Assembly: GCA_947568835.1 (NCBI GenBank)
Contig: OX387606.1
Location: forward strand, 16,864,001 to 16,928,000
DNA length: 64,000 nt
Origin: Protonemura montana
Taxonomy: Eukaryota > Arthropoda > Insecta > Plecoptera > Nemouridae
Direction of reading: 5' to 3'
A program made the position numbers and the translations under genes. The notes beneath the pieces were generated by a model. The model was not told the DNA's origin. It saw nothing but the letters and a program-made list of their open reading frames with translations, and did no database searches. Shown one piece after another: positions 19,883 to 33,807 of the stretch (positions are counted from its first letter, which is position 1; each line of letters opens with the position of its first letter).

Positions 19883-22800
19883 TCGATCTTTTGTGAGGAT
19901 TTTAGTGCATTTCGGTTTCTGGGTCAACACATATGTAAACTTATTTTTTTTTTGTGAACTTGGATCATCACTCAAATGTACTAGGTGATTAATTATTAAT
20001 GTGATAGGTAGGCGGCGTTGTGAATTATTCTGATGACCATGTATTCGTCAAAGCCAAAAACCGTGAATAACTTTTTCTCAGGATTGTATGGGAATATGAG
20101 TTTTTTAGTAGTCTAAATTCATAACTAGCGAACAAAAGTCGGAGGTAAAATTTAATTTTAAGATGTTAACTCCCCGTTAAGGTTTGTTAATGTTGAATTT
20201 TGATCATATGTCCATCTGTGGAATTCTAGTATTTTTTTTATCTTAGAATGTACCACTATGACTACTTTGTTCGACCTTGACTTTGTTCGGCACGTCCTTG
20301 ACTGATTCGACCTTGATACGCATTGACTAGTTAATAAGTTGACCTAAAATCGCTAACTTTTCGTAAGTACAAAAAAAATTCCATCGAAAATCGAAAAAAA
20401 AATGCAGACTAGTACTTGTACTCCTGCAAGAAAAAGTAATTAAAAAGGATTTTTTTTTTCATTTTCAACGTGTAATATCACATGTCTTCCTAGCTGGTAT
20501 CCTTACCAGAGAGGGTGCACATGGTATCTACACCATTGTCCCTAACGATATCAAAAGGCAGGAGTGATCAAAGTGCACTCTCGAAGGTACTTGCATCTCA
20601 ACACATGCCCCCGGAAACTTGGCGGTAGTAGAACACAGAATGTTTAGGTGTGGTGAGGGGAGGGAGCCGTGAGGTCCTGACAAAATTAAGCGCAGCCATG
20701 CCGGGCGTGTTGGAAACTTAATCGTACTACTTTACAAACTCAGAAGATTATGTCCTAAAATTATATCAACATCACATCCTTTCTCAAGCACGAACTTGGG
20801 CTTAGGCGAGGAGAGAGCATCGACTAAAATCTTCTAACGCTCCATCAGGAGTGTGGTTTCCGGATTCGCGTAATTTGTGACACTCTCTGAACTAGAAAAA
20901 GAAGTACTAAAACGACAGCAACATGGGTTTTTTTTCCGATATGGGGATGTTGTTTTTATATTATTTTGCAGGCTAAAAGCAAAAAAGCATTTTGTTAGCG
21001 TTCTTGTGTGCAATAAATGGAAATCGACTTGGGAACTTCAGTGGAGAATGAGAGAGAAGGAATACCTTGATGAGACGAGATGCAAGAAAACTTCAGTAAT
21101 GCCAGAGCAAAGATGGTTTTGATCAAAAAATATTAGACGGAAAATTCTTGTCGGAAAATAGGGAAAGATCATGTGGAAGGTCGAAACAGTATAGGTTTTG
21201 TGGCCGTTTTTGAAAGCAACTCCGTACACGCACGTTTTCTAGGCGCCATTGAACGAATTCGATCGATTTGCGGTCGCCCCCATAGGTACTAGATTCGGGA
21301 TACGTTTTTCAAATTCGAAAAAAAATTGCGTTCGATTGTACTGGCAAGTGGCAGGCCATTATTTAAAAAAAGAGTTTAGATTTTTATCAAATCAATCTCT
21401 TAGCTTTTGAGGGGTATGGTCAGAACTCGAGGACCATAAAATTGATCAGAACCCCCGAGGGAGTACTACCTCGTATATGCAGAGTAACCATTATTAAATA
21501 CACTTGAGCCAATATTTAAGGCGAGGTTTTTGATTTGCGTCATGCGCACGTGGATCACTCTTACATCGAGTGACACACGATTTTCGGAAAGTACATATGC
21601 GGGACAACCGACTTGAAGGGTGGTTTTACTCAGCATTTCAAACATGCAGCTGCGAGAAGCCATTCGCGATGATAGATATAGAATAGATTTATATATTTCA
21701 CGGGTCACCATGCACAATCTCCATTTTCATATTGAAATATTTTCTTCGTGGTATTTTCATTTTTATCGAAACCACTGAGTACATTTTTATAGAAACTTAT
21801 GGGTATAAAATTTTTATATTCCTCATCCTTGATTGAGGAATGTCAACGACAGAGATGAAACTGTAGTGAGCTGACGGTTTATTTGCAAGATTTTGCTAAA
21901 GCGGCTCAGTTTTTTCTATGGCTGACTTTATTATTAGAAAAAGTAATCCTTCAAGTTTTATGTAAAATTCGGGGAAATGGAAACGGTACACAAGATAGTG
22001 TGATAAACATCATAAATCAGTAAAAGCCTACCTATCGAATAGTTCACGATAATATTTACCCGAGTGTTGTATGATAGTCACTGTGTAAATTAATGTAATT
22101 TACACAAGTAGCTTAGCAAATTTCAAACACTTGTGATGTTTCATCCAGAGACTTTTTAACCGTAAAATAATGAGCTCAAGGATTGCATAATAATAGAAGT
22201 TCAAATAAAATATACTTAGCAACCCCTGTTTAAATGTGCGAGTCATACATACGTGTCTACTACAGCATCCTCTCACGATTTCTTAACATAAAAGTAACTT
22301 CAGAGAAGAGATTCAAATTTTGTCGGGAATCCTTGAGGGTGTTTAGGATGAGTAAAACATGAGAACCGGGAAAGTGCGGGGTGCTCAGGGTGCGGGTGGG
22401 CAAAAGAGAATGGAGTGGGAGGGTCCCAAGTCTCGTTACGTTTACGTTTACATCAAATATTCGCATTTTGATGTGACATCGTCAGAAGAAACCCAAGACG
22501 CACTTTAACTAAGAAAAAAGAAAAAAAGGCTTCTAGGTGGAGGCATATTATACGAGATTTTTCATCTTAAAATAAAACCTCGTGAAGGAAAACGAATTTT
22601 CTTTCTCTTTAATTATTATACCTGATCCAGTTTAACGACAATGGCATTCAAAAAATGATCGCTCCTATTACTTTTTCCAAAAGCCTCCCTTAATGCTTGT
22701 TTTGTGGCATAAATCCAAACACCAAAGAAAATAAAAGAAAGCATTCCAGCGCAGCGTAAATATGGATGAATTCACGCATACAACCACTCATCCCAAGAAA

Positions 22801-25800
22801 AATTCTATACTTAATCTGGCACGATTTCCGCTTGAAAGTCGAAACCTGGTCACAGAATAATGTCACTGCTTGCCGTCCCGTGCCATTGCCATGGAAATTA
22901 TCATCTGAGGTTTCGCGATAGGTCTGCGAGTATATAGAGCATCTTATAAAATATTAATCATTTCCGACTCGCTTCGCTTTTCTGTTTGAACCTACGCGAA
23001 CGTTTACGAGCAAACACTGCAGAGCGCACTTGTTAATGGAGAATACAGGACCCACACACTATATTCACCGTCGGTACTGAGAGCAAGAAGACAGATAATT
23101 AATTTCTCTCTCTAATTAATAACATTTTCGGGAAAGCGTGCATTCGGAGGGCAAATTATCTGGCATCTAGCTAGGTGATCTTACTCCCGCTCAGCATACC
23201 AATTCTGATGAATACCAACTTGAGGCATGGTAGGTAAATTACCAGCATGCGTAAATTGCTTTGATAAATATTTTGTATGGAAACCTACCGAATAATGTCT
23301 GTGCGTTACGTCGCGTGTATACAGATCGGCATAAACGGGCTTAAGCTACACCCAAATGCAATTTCCCAAAATTCCACGGATATCCTTAGTTCAAAAAGTT
23401 TTCCATAGATATTAATTTTCAAATTTAGGAAGCTTTCTTTGGCCAGGCCATTAATCAGCACCGCCGTTACTTGGGTAAGTACTGAAATCACCGAGCCGCG
23501 CTCGCGAGTGCGTACCCTCATCAACTATAAATCCGAGCATAAATAAACAGATATGCCTCTCAATGTTCTTGCCACATGCATATAACCTTGTACCTTGTTA
23601 GCTAATGTCATCCGCCATATTGGAACTGTTTATTTTGGTCCGTCATAAGCATCAAACGATCAGTTAATTTGTTAACAGATCCAAAAGTGATTTGTCCAAC
23701 CCCAAATAAAGGTAAGGCACTACAATGATCACACCTGGTCAGGTGTATGTTTCTCAGAATGTCTTAGATCAATGAAACCAAGTGACAGGCATCGCAAAAA
23801 TGGGTCAAAGCAGCAAAGATCATATTTGCACCAATGTTTATAAAAAAAATGGCTATTGCAGTCTGCCGGTAGCACCGAAATGCCAACGTTACGGTCACGA
23901 ATGCAATAGAAACGTGCCAGAATATATATTCCACCTCGGTAAGCTTAACCAGAGTCGTGCGGTTCAACCCTGCGATCCTCGCCGGTCTTCTTCCAGCTGC
24001 ACTTTGCACGTGCGATTTTAGATAAATTGAAACCGAACGAAGCTAAGGCCGATCATTCCGACTGACAGAATCTCCATCGGTTTACGCTTTCAAGTTCCGT
24101 TTCCAATCGGCCATTTGAAAGGTGTATGTTGGCGCTGCTGTGGAGGCGGCGGCCGAGATGCGACGCCGTACAGCATGGGGTTGCTTTATGTTGGGTTATT
24201 TCCCACCCCGGAAGAGTTCATCGATTGTATGTGGATTTAGAGCAGACCCTGCACTCCGGCCTCTAGCGCGGTCTCTCTTCCTCTTTCTCGCTCTCTCTCT
24301 TTCTTGTGATCTGATTATACTCCATCCCACGAAAAAAGAAACGTCGTCGTGGTAGTAATCCTTTGGCAAAATATTTCCTATGTTATTGCATCAATGCAAT
24401 AGTGAAAGCTTAGAGTTTTTACTTTTAAAAAATGTACCATTCTATTCTGTACGTGTGTCACCCTATGTGGGCGTGAAGCAAAGTCAGAAATGGTTCACAG
24501 TTACCCTCGCCAGAATATTTCACAAGGGGGTAGTTTCAAGGTTTCGAGTTTAAAAATAGAAAGTTTTATACATTTTTTCACATGAAAAAAATCTCATTCA
24601 TAAAATGAAAATGTTTGTATGTAAAATATCCTGCAAAATAAAAGGGATTGCCTCAAAAAGAATTATACTTTCGTCGAAATGGCCTTTAGGCGAACAATGT
24701 CGCATCGTGTCATTCCTTCTGAATCATTGCACACGAGTCTCCTAGAGCATAGAGCGAGCAAAGCCGAGCAGCCGGCGATTGCGGCTTGATGGCACGGAGC
24801 ACACTCCGATGCTCCAACCGAAACGCGTCTCCTCCCACACACCCAGAACTGCACGTAGACTCACGACTCTCCCGATGCCGTCGCTGTTCCAGCCGTTCCC
24901 TGAGCGGTGTCCGTCGGACGCACTCTGCGGGCTTTGATCTGCCACTATGCTAATCTAATCACGGAGCTATTTGCATATTAGCGATCTGCGCGTTTAAATA
25001 TGCACTAGCGGCGACGGGCGGAAAATTTTGGTGGCGGCGCCGAGTTTTAAAGCGACCGGGGATAAAAATTAGACGCGAAGGTGTTTCGATGAAGCAACCA
25101 GCCCGTAAGTGGGACCGGCAAAAAAACGATAACATGCGATAAGAATAAAGAAGTTAAAAAACAGTTTGATCAAAGTTTAATCCCAGGTTGTATTTAATAA
25201 CACAAAAAACACGGAGAGTTAATTGCCCGCAAGGACCTCAAGTCAAAAAATGTATCGCAGGGAACATTCATTTTAACTGTGTGGTTTGGCTTAACTGATA
25301 TATCCGGCCCGTATTATTGTCCCAGTTGTAATAATATGGCCCGGCGAAGCTTATTGCATTGCTCGCTGGTAAGCGTTACACTGTATGTACGGCAGCGAGT
25401 CAGGGCATACTAGAATAAATGTATCATGTGGCATTAGCGGCATTGCAAAAGCCCCATTGTACGTCCTGGAAAAGCGGCGTCTTTTAGTGATATATAACCG
25501 GGTGCGTCTAGCGCCGCGCGCGGTAACGTAGCCGCGCGTAGCCAGCGACGACGCCCGACGACGGCGGAAACGACGCTCGTATCACAGTTTACAACCAATG
25601 GCTTCTTTCAGCCGTCCCTGATGAATACTATCTTATTCATTTATGTCAGATATAAAAAAAGTGGAGCGGGAGAGGGCAATACACAAGGTTTCCGGGAAAA
25701 TCTGAGAGTAACAGCTCTTGACGAAAACTAGGGGCAGGGCACAGGAAGAGACAATGTCATTGGATACGCAATGTTTGTTAGACTCTAGAGGCTTCACATG

Positions 25801-26540
25801 ACGAATAGAATATTACATGTCATTGCCCGGGGCTCGTTGCTATTGAATCTTTGGTCTCTCTTGGGAGGAAGCGTCCTAAGTGGCGGTGATATACAACGGT
25901 TCACTTACCCGTTCGACGCTGTAATTGCTATTTAATGTACCAAATCAATCTTGTTCTGCGTTTTGTATTGAACACCCTGCACTGTTTGCGTTTTGGCGTT
26001 CGGTATCGATCGTGTATCGGCGATTCGAAGAGAAATGACTTTAACTGTGTCACCCTGCAATTGTAAGGGAATGCCACGAACTGCAGGGGTATGGCGATGG
26101 GTACTAATATATAGAGAGTCCCGTCAGGATTATGATCCTGATTAGGATGGTGCTTGGGGGACAGCAATTTATTATACTCATATTTTAATCCGATTACACA
26201 TAGTTTCAATAATCGTGGAAATCTATATAGTGTATCTGAATTCGTGGAAAGCGTGGAGAGAACGGGAAGTGGAACAAGGCAACGTGCGATCAAAGGAGCA
26301 ATTTATAACAATTTCAAATTAGCTGGTATTGATAATTGGAATATTGGTACAGCACTATTTTAGTAATCAAATTATTCTGCAGGATTATGTGTGCTTTGTG
26401 CGTATTGACACAATGAAACAATTTCATGCGCGAAATTTAGAACCGCCCTGTACAGCAAACTCATGTTAGCTGGTCGCGGGTTTTTTTTTTTTGCGGCGTG
26501 AAGGGTGAAAAAAAAGTAAATCAAAACTTTGTCCGCCGGT

Positions 26541-26602
26541 GCGCGATGGCCGAGTCTGGAATATGCCATTTCGGTCCCGCGTACTTCAAATCGCGTTAGG
26601 TA
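26541..26602 (+). repeat. tRNA-like fragment (Leu/Ser-type A-box)
   Basis: TGGCCGAGTCTGG fits the A-box of type II tRNAs, and TTCAAATCGCG about 37 nt downstream fits a B-box. GCGCGAT (26541-26547) can pair with ATCGCGT (26590-26596), but the body is too short (about 60 nt) for a leucine or serine tRNA and lacks a variable arm. It is probably a degenerate tRNA or SINE head. Confidence 0.28.
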
Positions 26603-26638
26603 AATCCGAATTCGAAATCCAACAGCTGTAAAAAAAGA

Positions 26639-26655
26639 CGCCGCCGCCGCCGCCC
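26639..26655. repeat. (CCG)n trinucleotide repeat
   Basis: Five near-perfect CGC/CCG units in intronic DNA. Confidence 0.9.
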
Positions 26656-26816
26656 AGCGAGAACAAAATTTTGCATGAATAGCTTAGCAGATTATCAAGT
26701 TACGATTTAAAAGAGGAACATGAAATAAATTTAAAAAATGTTTTCTCTTCTCCACTCGTGCGTAAAATAATAAAAAAAAATCTATACTATTTCACACATT
26801 ATGGATATTAAATATG

Positions 26817-26836
26817 TATATATATATATATATATA
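26817..26836. repeat. (TA)n microsatellite
   Basis: A 20-bp alternating TA tract. Confidence 0.95.
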
Positions 26837-29800
26837 AAACTAAAATTTTGTGGTGACGTATGAAATAAACAAAAAACAGAATCGACAACAAACAGCCGGC
26901 GTACGACGTGTGAACAACACGGATCATTGGGTTGAATTGTGATCAAAAACTCCCGAGGAAAATATCGTTTTAAATCTGTTTTTGAATGGTTGGTATGTTT
27001 CAAAAAATAAAGTGAGGTTTAGCTATAACTCAATGCATTATAATCAAACACACCCGGCATTTAAAACATGTGAACACCGATTGATTAAAAAAAAATAATA
27101 ATAATAATCAGATTTATATAGAAGCAATATTAAAACAAAATAACCAGCATCGCTGTATTTTATTATTCCTCAATAAGCACAATGGCAGCCTTGGCATGGG
27201 AGATAAAACGAGATCCCCACGCGAACATCTGTGTCCCTCAACAGGCAATTTGCCACGAAGGTTTATGAAGTGAGGGACGCCTGTTTATGAAAGTCGGTGC
27301 GCTTATTGGGCATCGCGACGCCGAAAGATGGAGCAGTCGTGTACCGGCGCTCGACGCGGACACAGGTTGCCGGGCTAGGGTGGACCGGCGCGAATCCTCA
27401 AGTAGGTAGAGGCATGTCTCTGACTTGGGGTCACCGACGTGAGGGGAAACTGTGATGGGTGGGTAGCCGATCGAGGGCGGGAATTGTCGCACGGAATCTG
27501 TGAATCTGTTCCGAAGTGAGAGGGCGGCTTTTCAAAATTGTTATCTGCGTCTCATGTGAGGGGCGATTTCGACGCTGGCAATCCGTATTATGAGTTTTTG
27601 GATGGATTTGAATGAATCCGTTGAGATTGAGGTATATATCTTGATTGTCGCCATCCACTTCAACTGATATCTCGACTTTATTTAATTAAAAATGCACATT
27701 TAAACCCAATAGTTAGAGTTTCTAACTAAAAGCACTTTGTAATTATGATAATAGTTGCAATACTCTTTTCTATTTTATCTAACCTTACGAACTTCTAGTA
27801 AAACTAAGAAAATTAACCAGTTTTCTATTATTTCATAGAAAGTATTTAATTGGTTGGTTGTTAGCACAAAGATTTAATTTGTCAAAAGTATTGTGTTAAA
27901 CCCAGAATGCGTCTGGTGAAGTATTAAGTCGTTAACTGAATTCCGACAACGAACTAAAAACATGTAAAACAGGGTTGAAAATTTGCCTTTCATTATGCAG
28001 TTCGCTAACACATTCAAACTCCGTTGCTGGGCTGTCTTCGATTCGCCCGACAACACCGCGCGGAGCTAGCGACTTCACGTCACATTGTTCTTTGAAATTC
28101 GCAAATTCCCACCGTCGCGAGACGAAATATAAAACAATATAAATCGAGAATAATGAGAAGCTGCGAACAATTAAGTTCGGTACAAATCCGAAAAACAATA
28201 AAGTAAATATCTGGGAGCAATTCCTCTCTATATGAAAACCCCAAACGCAGCAATAAAGCAAGAGTTGAATGGAATTCGCCGCCGAATAAACGTGCTTGAT
28301 TGCGATTGTCATGGGGGGTAAGATCTATGCCCTAATATTAGAGGTAGTTGCTCACAATCGGTGCTACGTATTCGCTCCCAAAATTCCCTTTTTGCAAACG
28401 AACATAATAAATTACTGGAGTGTCAGTGAAATCCTTGTGCTAGCTGGAGGTGGCACATTGTACTATATACGGGTTCGTTGCCAAAAAAAAAGGCAGAGGA
28501 AATCGTGTGGAGCTCCGACACTTCATTATCAGACTAATCTTATAACGTACTCATATAAGGATTGGATGGATTCTGTACGGTACAAAAAGTAGTTATCGAG
28601 CCACACGCCAAAGGGGTGAGACTATCGTGATAATAAATCGAGTTATATTATGTCATAAAAGCTCCGGATAGAACAGTCTATCGGGAATCGATTTTCTGTT
28701 GTTATATGTTCACTTTATAAGCGTCGATTTAAGTCGAAGAGTAATATGATAGATGCCAGAGATGGAACACACTTGCAGGACAGCGAGGAGAAAACTGCAA
28801 GACAATACACATTATGTGTTATAGCTGTGGTTATAGTTTAAAAAAAATATACACTATGAAAATGCTAAACATGCAAGAAGTATTGGAATGGATTAGGGTA
28901 ATAAAGCCATTTTGGTATATACACTCACGAGTATATAAACTAAAATTGTGCAAAAGCAAAATCACTGGTTTGTTTATATAAGCAAGTGCCAAATAAACTT
29001 GAATGTGTTCTATCGACTAGAGAGAAAAGGATTTGGTCGGTATTTGCACACATAATGTCAACGCGCGCAAATCTTTGTGAAATGTTTTAAACTTGAATCC
29101 AATCAATTTCGGTGGAGCGTGAACTTGATCAGAGTTTGCTATGCGTGCAGCGACGTGTTCGGCAACGAACGCGTGAATCTAAATCAACCTGAATTCAATT
29201 TCGCAGCTTAAAACGATTACCGGGAAAAGGCGGCGTGCGAACTGTGTGTGTACACATATATTCAACAAAATTCCGATTTTTCTATCGCATCCAGCCTGTC
29301 GACATATTTCAATTTTTACTCCCTTTTTTCTCATATTTATTGGTCACAGTCTGTATAAAGTGTAAACAGAATCCAAAGCGCCTTTGTATGACGCAACCAA
29401 AATTGTGACGTTTTTTTTGGCCTCGGCTGTAGAGAAAAACGGGTCTTTTGTATTCTTTCCATGTCTTCTATTGAATTTGAAATCAATGAGACAACAAAGC
29501 ACAATACAGACTTTCTGATTTACGGTCTTTGAAAGATGAAATATAGCTGTGGAAAACTTGGTGCTTTCATTTTCAGAAAATATACAGATGCAAAGGTCAC
29601 TGGACTATAAACATCACAAACCTACAATTTTTAATATTTATATTGAAACAATTATAAACAGAGGTAAATAACTGACTTCAAAACGCAAAGACAAACAAAT
29701 TGACATAAATTTACCATGGAATTAACAGAAAACCGGTCATAATATGTTTCAAATATTTAACCATTTTGCTCATTGAAATGTAAATATTTAAAACGCAATC

Positions 29801-31429
29801 CTGCGTAATGGTGGGCGCATAATAATTTGGATTCCATCAACAATTTTAAATTAATGTTTAATGCCACCGTCACAAGTATCACAGTTTGTGACGCGAGGAA
29901 AACCAACAAGGGGGTCTGCCTATTTCCCAGCGGATGGATAACGTCACCAAGTACACTTGCCTCAGAAAGAGTGTGACTCCGATACCAACACAGTAACCTC
30001 GAATCGCAGGTGAAAAACAGTGGCCTCTCTTTCAACCGACAAGAGAGACGTTGAAGTTCACGTTCAGTTTCAGTTTCGTTTCAGCTTGATTATTTCAATG
30101 ATTAATAGACAGTCGGTGAGTTGAAAATGTTTACAAAATGTACATAAAATTCGTCAATGTTATTAAAACAATAAGTTAATAAAGCATCTTTTAGCTTTGT
30201 CTTATAATTTGTCTCAGATAATTCTGCCTTGAACTGTTTTGGCAACTTGGAATTTCGCTTGAATATTTTCTCAAGATACATAAATAACTTCGAACATAAA
30301 TAATTGAGAAATATATTTCCAAGGTAATTTAACAAAGATGAAATCTGGTCCTCAGGCTGGACTTTGCATGTGGTCATGTGGTCTGGAGTTTGTCACAAAT
30401 GGCAATATAATATATCAAAGAAGTCAATATATTTCACTATAAGCTCTCAATATGGATTTGTTTACAGCAGTTACCATGGCAAAAATGAGTTCAAATGGCT
30501 TTGAAATGGGTGTTTCTAATGAAACATTGACTATATTTATTTGAAATTGGGCCGGCATTGAATTACTGGCAATGTAATAATTAACCAGCCTACAATTGAA
30601 TGGTTAATTAATTAACAATAACGCACATATTGCACTTTTTTTTGGTGCGTGCCGCATGATTTTATCCCGTGGCGTTGGTATTTCCACAGTATCATCGAGT
30701 GTCCACGAGCGAATTGCTCGTAATTTAAGCCCCATTTTTCATCTACTCCAATAGCGTCAGCTTATTAACTCGGTGAAACGGGGTTAATTCATTTTAAAAT
30801 TACATGTGGATATTCTAGAACCCATAGAATCTAAATTATTGCTCACCAAACCGTGGGGATCTAGTTTTAATTACTTTTTAATTCTACAAAACTTGGTCGA
30901 TCTTTATAAAACTTTTTTTGCGACAAACACATAGTTTGAAAGTAACTTGCGTTATAAAGTTATCAGTCCCAGTGCTGTTGATTTTGAAAAGAACTGCGTG
31001 GTAAAGGACTTGTCTTCTTCCGCGAACTTTCTCGTGCGTGCTCAAGAGAAAAATATTCTAAAAGAAAACACGGACTTTTTAGTAATAATTAAATTGTGAT
31101 TTCCTTTGTTGTTTTTAAAAAATGTACGTTAAAAAATCAGTTGGTAGGTATACTAAACCAGAAATTATCGTAAAAAAATTTAAAATATTCATGCAAACGG
31201 AATGGTTGCTTTACCAAAAAAAAAGTAAAAACGAACACATTACTTCGAAAAGTTACCAGCAAACAAATTAGTGAAGCAGCAAATCAACAACCGCTTGCAG
31301 AAAATAAATAACCAAACGCGCATTACAAAATACCTTCGAAGTTGTTCGAAAATCCCACGCAATTTCATATCCCACGCCGAAAACACGAACGCCGAATTCA
31401 ACAGCTGTTCGATCCTGGCAAGTTGTTCA

Positions 31430-31775
31430 AGACGGAATAACTTTGAAGACGGCGGCGTGTTTCCTAAGCGTACATCGCACACGTACCACGCTGGCTGGCT
31501 GCGAATTGACATTACACCCCATAGCCAGGCATCGCAGCCTTTTACCACGAATACCGGCATTTGCAATGGAAATCAACGGAATCTGGCGTGTGGGAAACAG
31601 ACCGCCCCACGCCATGGAGTCAGTGGGTACAACAGAGTCCCGACCTCCTCTCAAATCGTCTTCCCTACCCAGCGACGCGAAGGGTAAATCATGCGCGAAT
31701 ATTTCTAACTGCACCGACCGACTGCATAATGCATGCAGCATCATATGATAATATCCATCCACTGCACGGATAGAA
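31430..31775. other. Block open in several frames, unidentified
   Basis: GC-richer than its surroundings and free of stops for 100 or more codons in frames on both strands. None of the translations shows a recognisable domain, and no frame has consistent splice sites that I could find. A conserved non-coding element, an unannotated exon or an old insertion are all possible. Confidence 0.3.
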
Positions 31776-32276
31776 CTTTATGCAGAAGAGGATTCCCATA
31801 TAAACTTTACAATTTAAATGCATGACAAAATCGCTCTCCGTAATTCCGTTGCATTTAGAAACTTAAATCGCTGGGGCCGAGACCAAAAAAGCAGTACTCT
31901 GTTGTGTAAATTTGTTTCAAATATGACCTAGGTTGCTGAATCTCGATAGATCAGAGAAAATGAAAAAGAGCAGACAAGTTAGGCAGACGAGCGGTAATTG
32001 ACGGGAAGTTTTAAATTATGGAATAGAGGTAACCTTGGAAAAACTCTCGCAGAAAAGTGTTATCATTAGGACAGCGGTGTCCGGTTTCAGAATTTGTGTC
32101 TACAAAACTTGAGCCAGTTTTGTTGCGCTAACAGACTGCATGTAACAGTGGCGTGACGAACACATCCAATCCGTCCTTCGCGCTGGTAGGCGCAGCTAAA
32201 GTTAGACGGGAAAGTTTTTGTACGACACCGATCCACCACTGAACCTGAAAGGGGAAGCTGTGAGAGCGAGAGAAGA

Positions 32277-32306
32277 GTCAGGACCAAAGTCAGGACTCAG
32301 GACTCA
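32277..32306. repeat. Short AGGACTC tandem
   Basis: GTCAGGACC, GTCAGGACTC and AGGACTC follow one another, giving three to four partial 7-10 bp units. Confidence 0.7.
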
Positions 32307-33782
32307 GTTTCCATTACAAGGACTGTCGAGTTAATGTCGCGTCATGATTTAGATCGGATGTCACGAGTTCGCATCCCTCTTGCGTTTCTCGCCTCATCAA
32401 ATGATCACTTAGACTTTAGGTTTTGCAATCTGTCAGAATATCACACTAGCACTCGGGTTATCTACCTCTATCTATCTGCGTTGCTTCCTTCTCTCCAACT
32501 GCTCCATCTGCAGGCTAATGCAGAGAGCTACATCGCCGCTCTTATCTCGCATTTAATTCGGAAAGTTATATAGACGGTGCTGATTAACTTAATGAGAAAG
32601 CAAACTAAATGCAGCTTTTTGTGACTAGATACCACCCGACCTAATACTAGACTTTAAATTTGCTCAAATAAACAGATGACTTCACAAAGAAACGAGACAG
32701 ATGTAATCGAAAATTCAGGAAAGCGGCAACAATTACCCGAGTGATTAGATGAATTTCCTTTTTTCGTGCAAAAGAAAGTCACGAAATTTCCCTCGTCATT
32801 TTATATTGTATTCCACAAAAAGAAAATTACCATTTCCCCTTAGCAATCAGCAGTCGCGAAATTTTCCGCGTAACAACCCAAATTACAATACAATTTAACA
32901 AAAGTTAACATAAAAAAAAATGTCTAAATTAATTCCGGGCGATTTGTACGATTCCCTTACATTCTGTTTCCTCATTTCCATTTTCTAGCCAATTGGCTCT
33001 CATCTCTGTCAATCGAGGCGTCGCTTTTCGTGCGATTCAACGGCCCCGATGTCTCGAGTAGGTCTTGCAGAAGCGAGATCGCATTCGGTTAGCTCGACGT
33101 ACTTCGGCCTAATCCTCTGTTTAAATTGGTTTCAGCTTCACTGAGCTGAAAGATGCTGTAGTGTATCTCGTCCGGCGGACACATCGACTGGATCCAGGCG
33201 ATCCAGACCACACCGCCACCGCGGCAGATAGGTCGCCGGGAGGACACCGATCGATCGGCTAGCAAAAGCCGTCACAGAGGACCAGGAGGCATGAACACTG
33301 CGGCCGACTTCATTTCTCATAGTTTATTTATAAATCGACTAAAACCACTTGTGGGGGGTAGGGGAAGATATGATACCTCTTTGTAGTAACAGATTTTAGT
33401 GTATCATCGCTGTACTTCAAAAGAGGGCCTAACAATTTAACGAAGTGAACTTTGCTGGATCTAAAGGTCTTCATGCTGTGGCCAAAACTATTTTAGTCCA
33501 ACTAAAATTACCAGATACACTCTTAAGACCTGAGACTGTTTTGAAATAAACTTATCAAGTCTCAAGTTCCAACAACAACTGTATACCGTCACTCAGCGAA
33601 GTTCATGTTTTGATCGTGTTTATACCCCTATTCTACATAGAACATCTCTGCACGCCGAATATTATCACTGCTCGTTCACACGCGTGGATATAGGTAACTT
33701 TCCCACCAACCCCATTGTTCGCCTCCCCTTCGCCCAACCCCATCAGTGAGGTGCCACTCTGACATCCGCGCCATGGCTCCAA

Positions 33783-33807
33783 ACACACACACACACACAC
33801 ACACACA
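33783..33807. repeat. (CA)n microsatellite
   Basis: A 25-bp alternating AC tract in the giant intron, followed by TACACACC. Confidence 0.97.

Noticed and set aside
23868..23890. CAGTCTGCCGGTA resembling the Harbinger-like terminal repeat
   Set aside because: Similarity is limited to about 9 bp and the adjoining GGTAACATTTTTC block is absent.
31271..31687. 138-codon plus-strand frame
   Set aside because: No recognisable domain and equally long competing frames on both strands. Kept only as an unexplained block, not as a gene.
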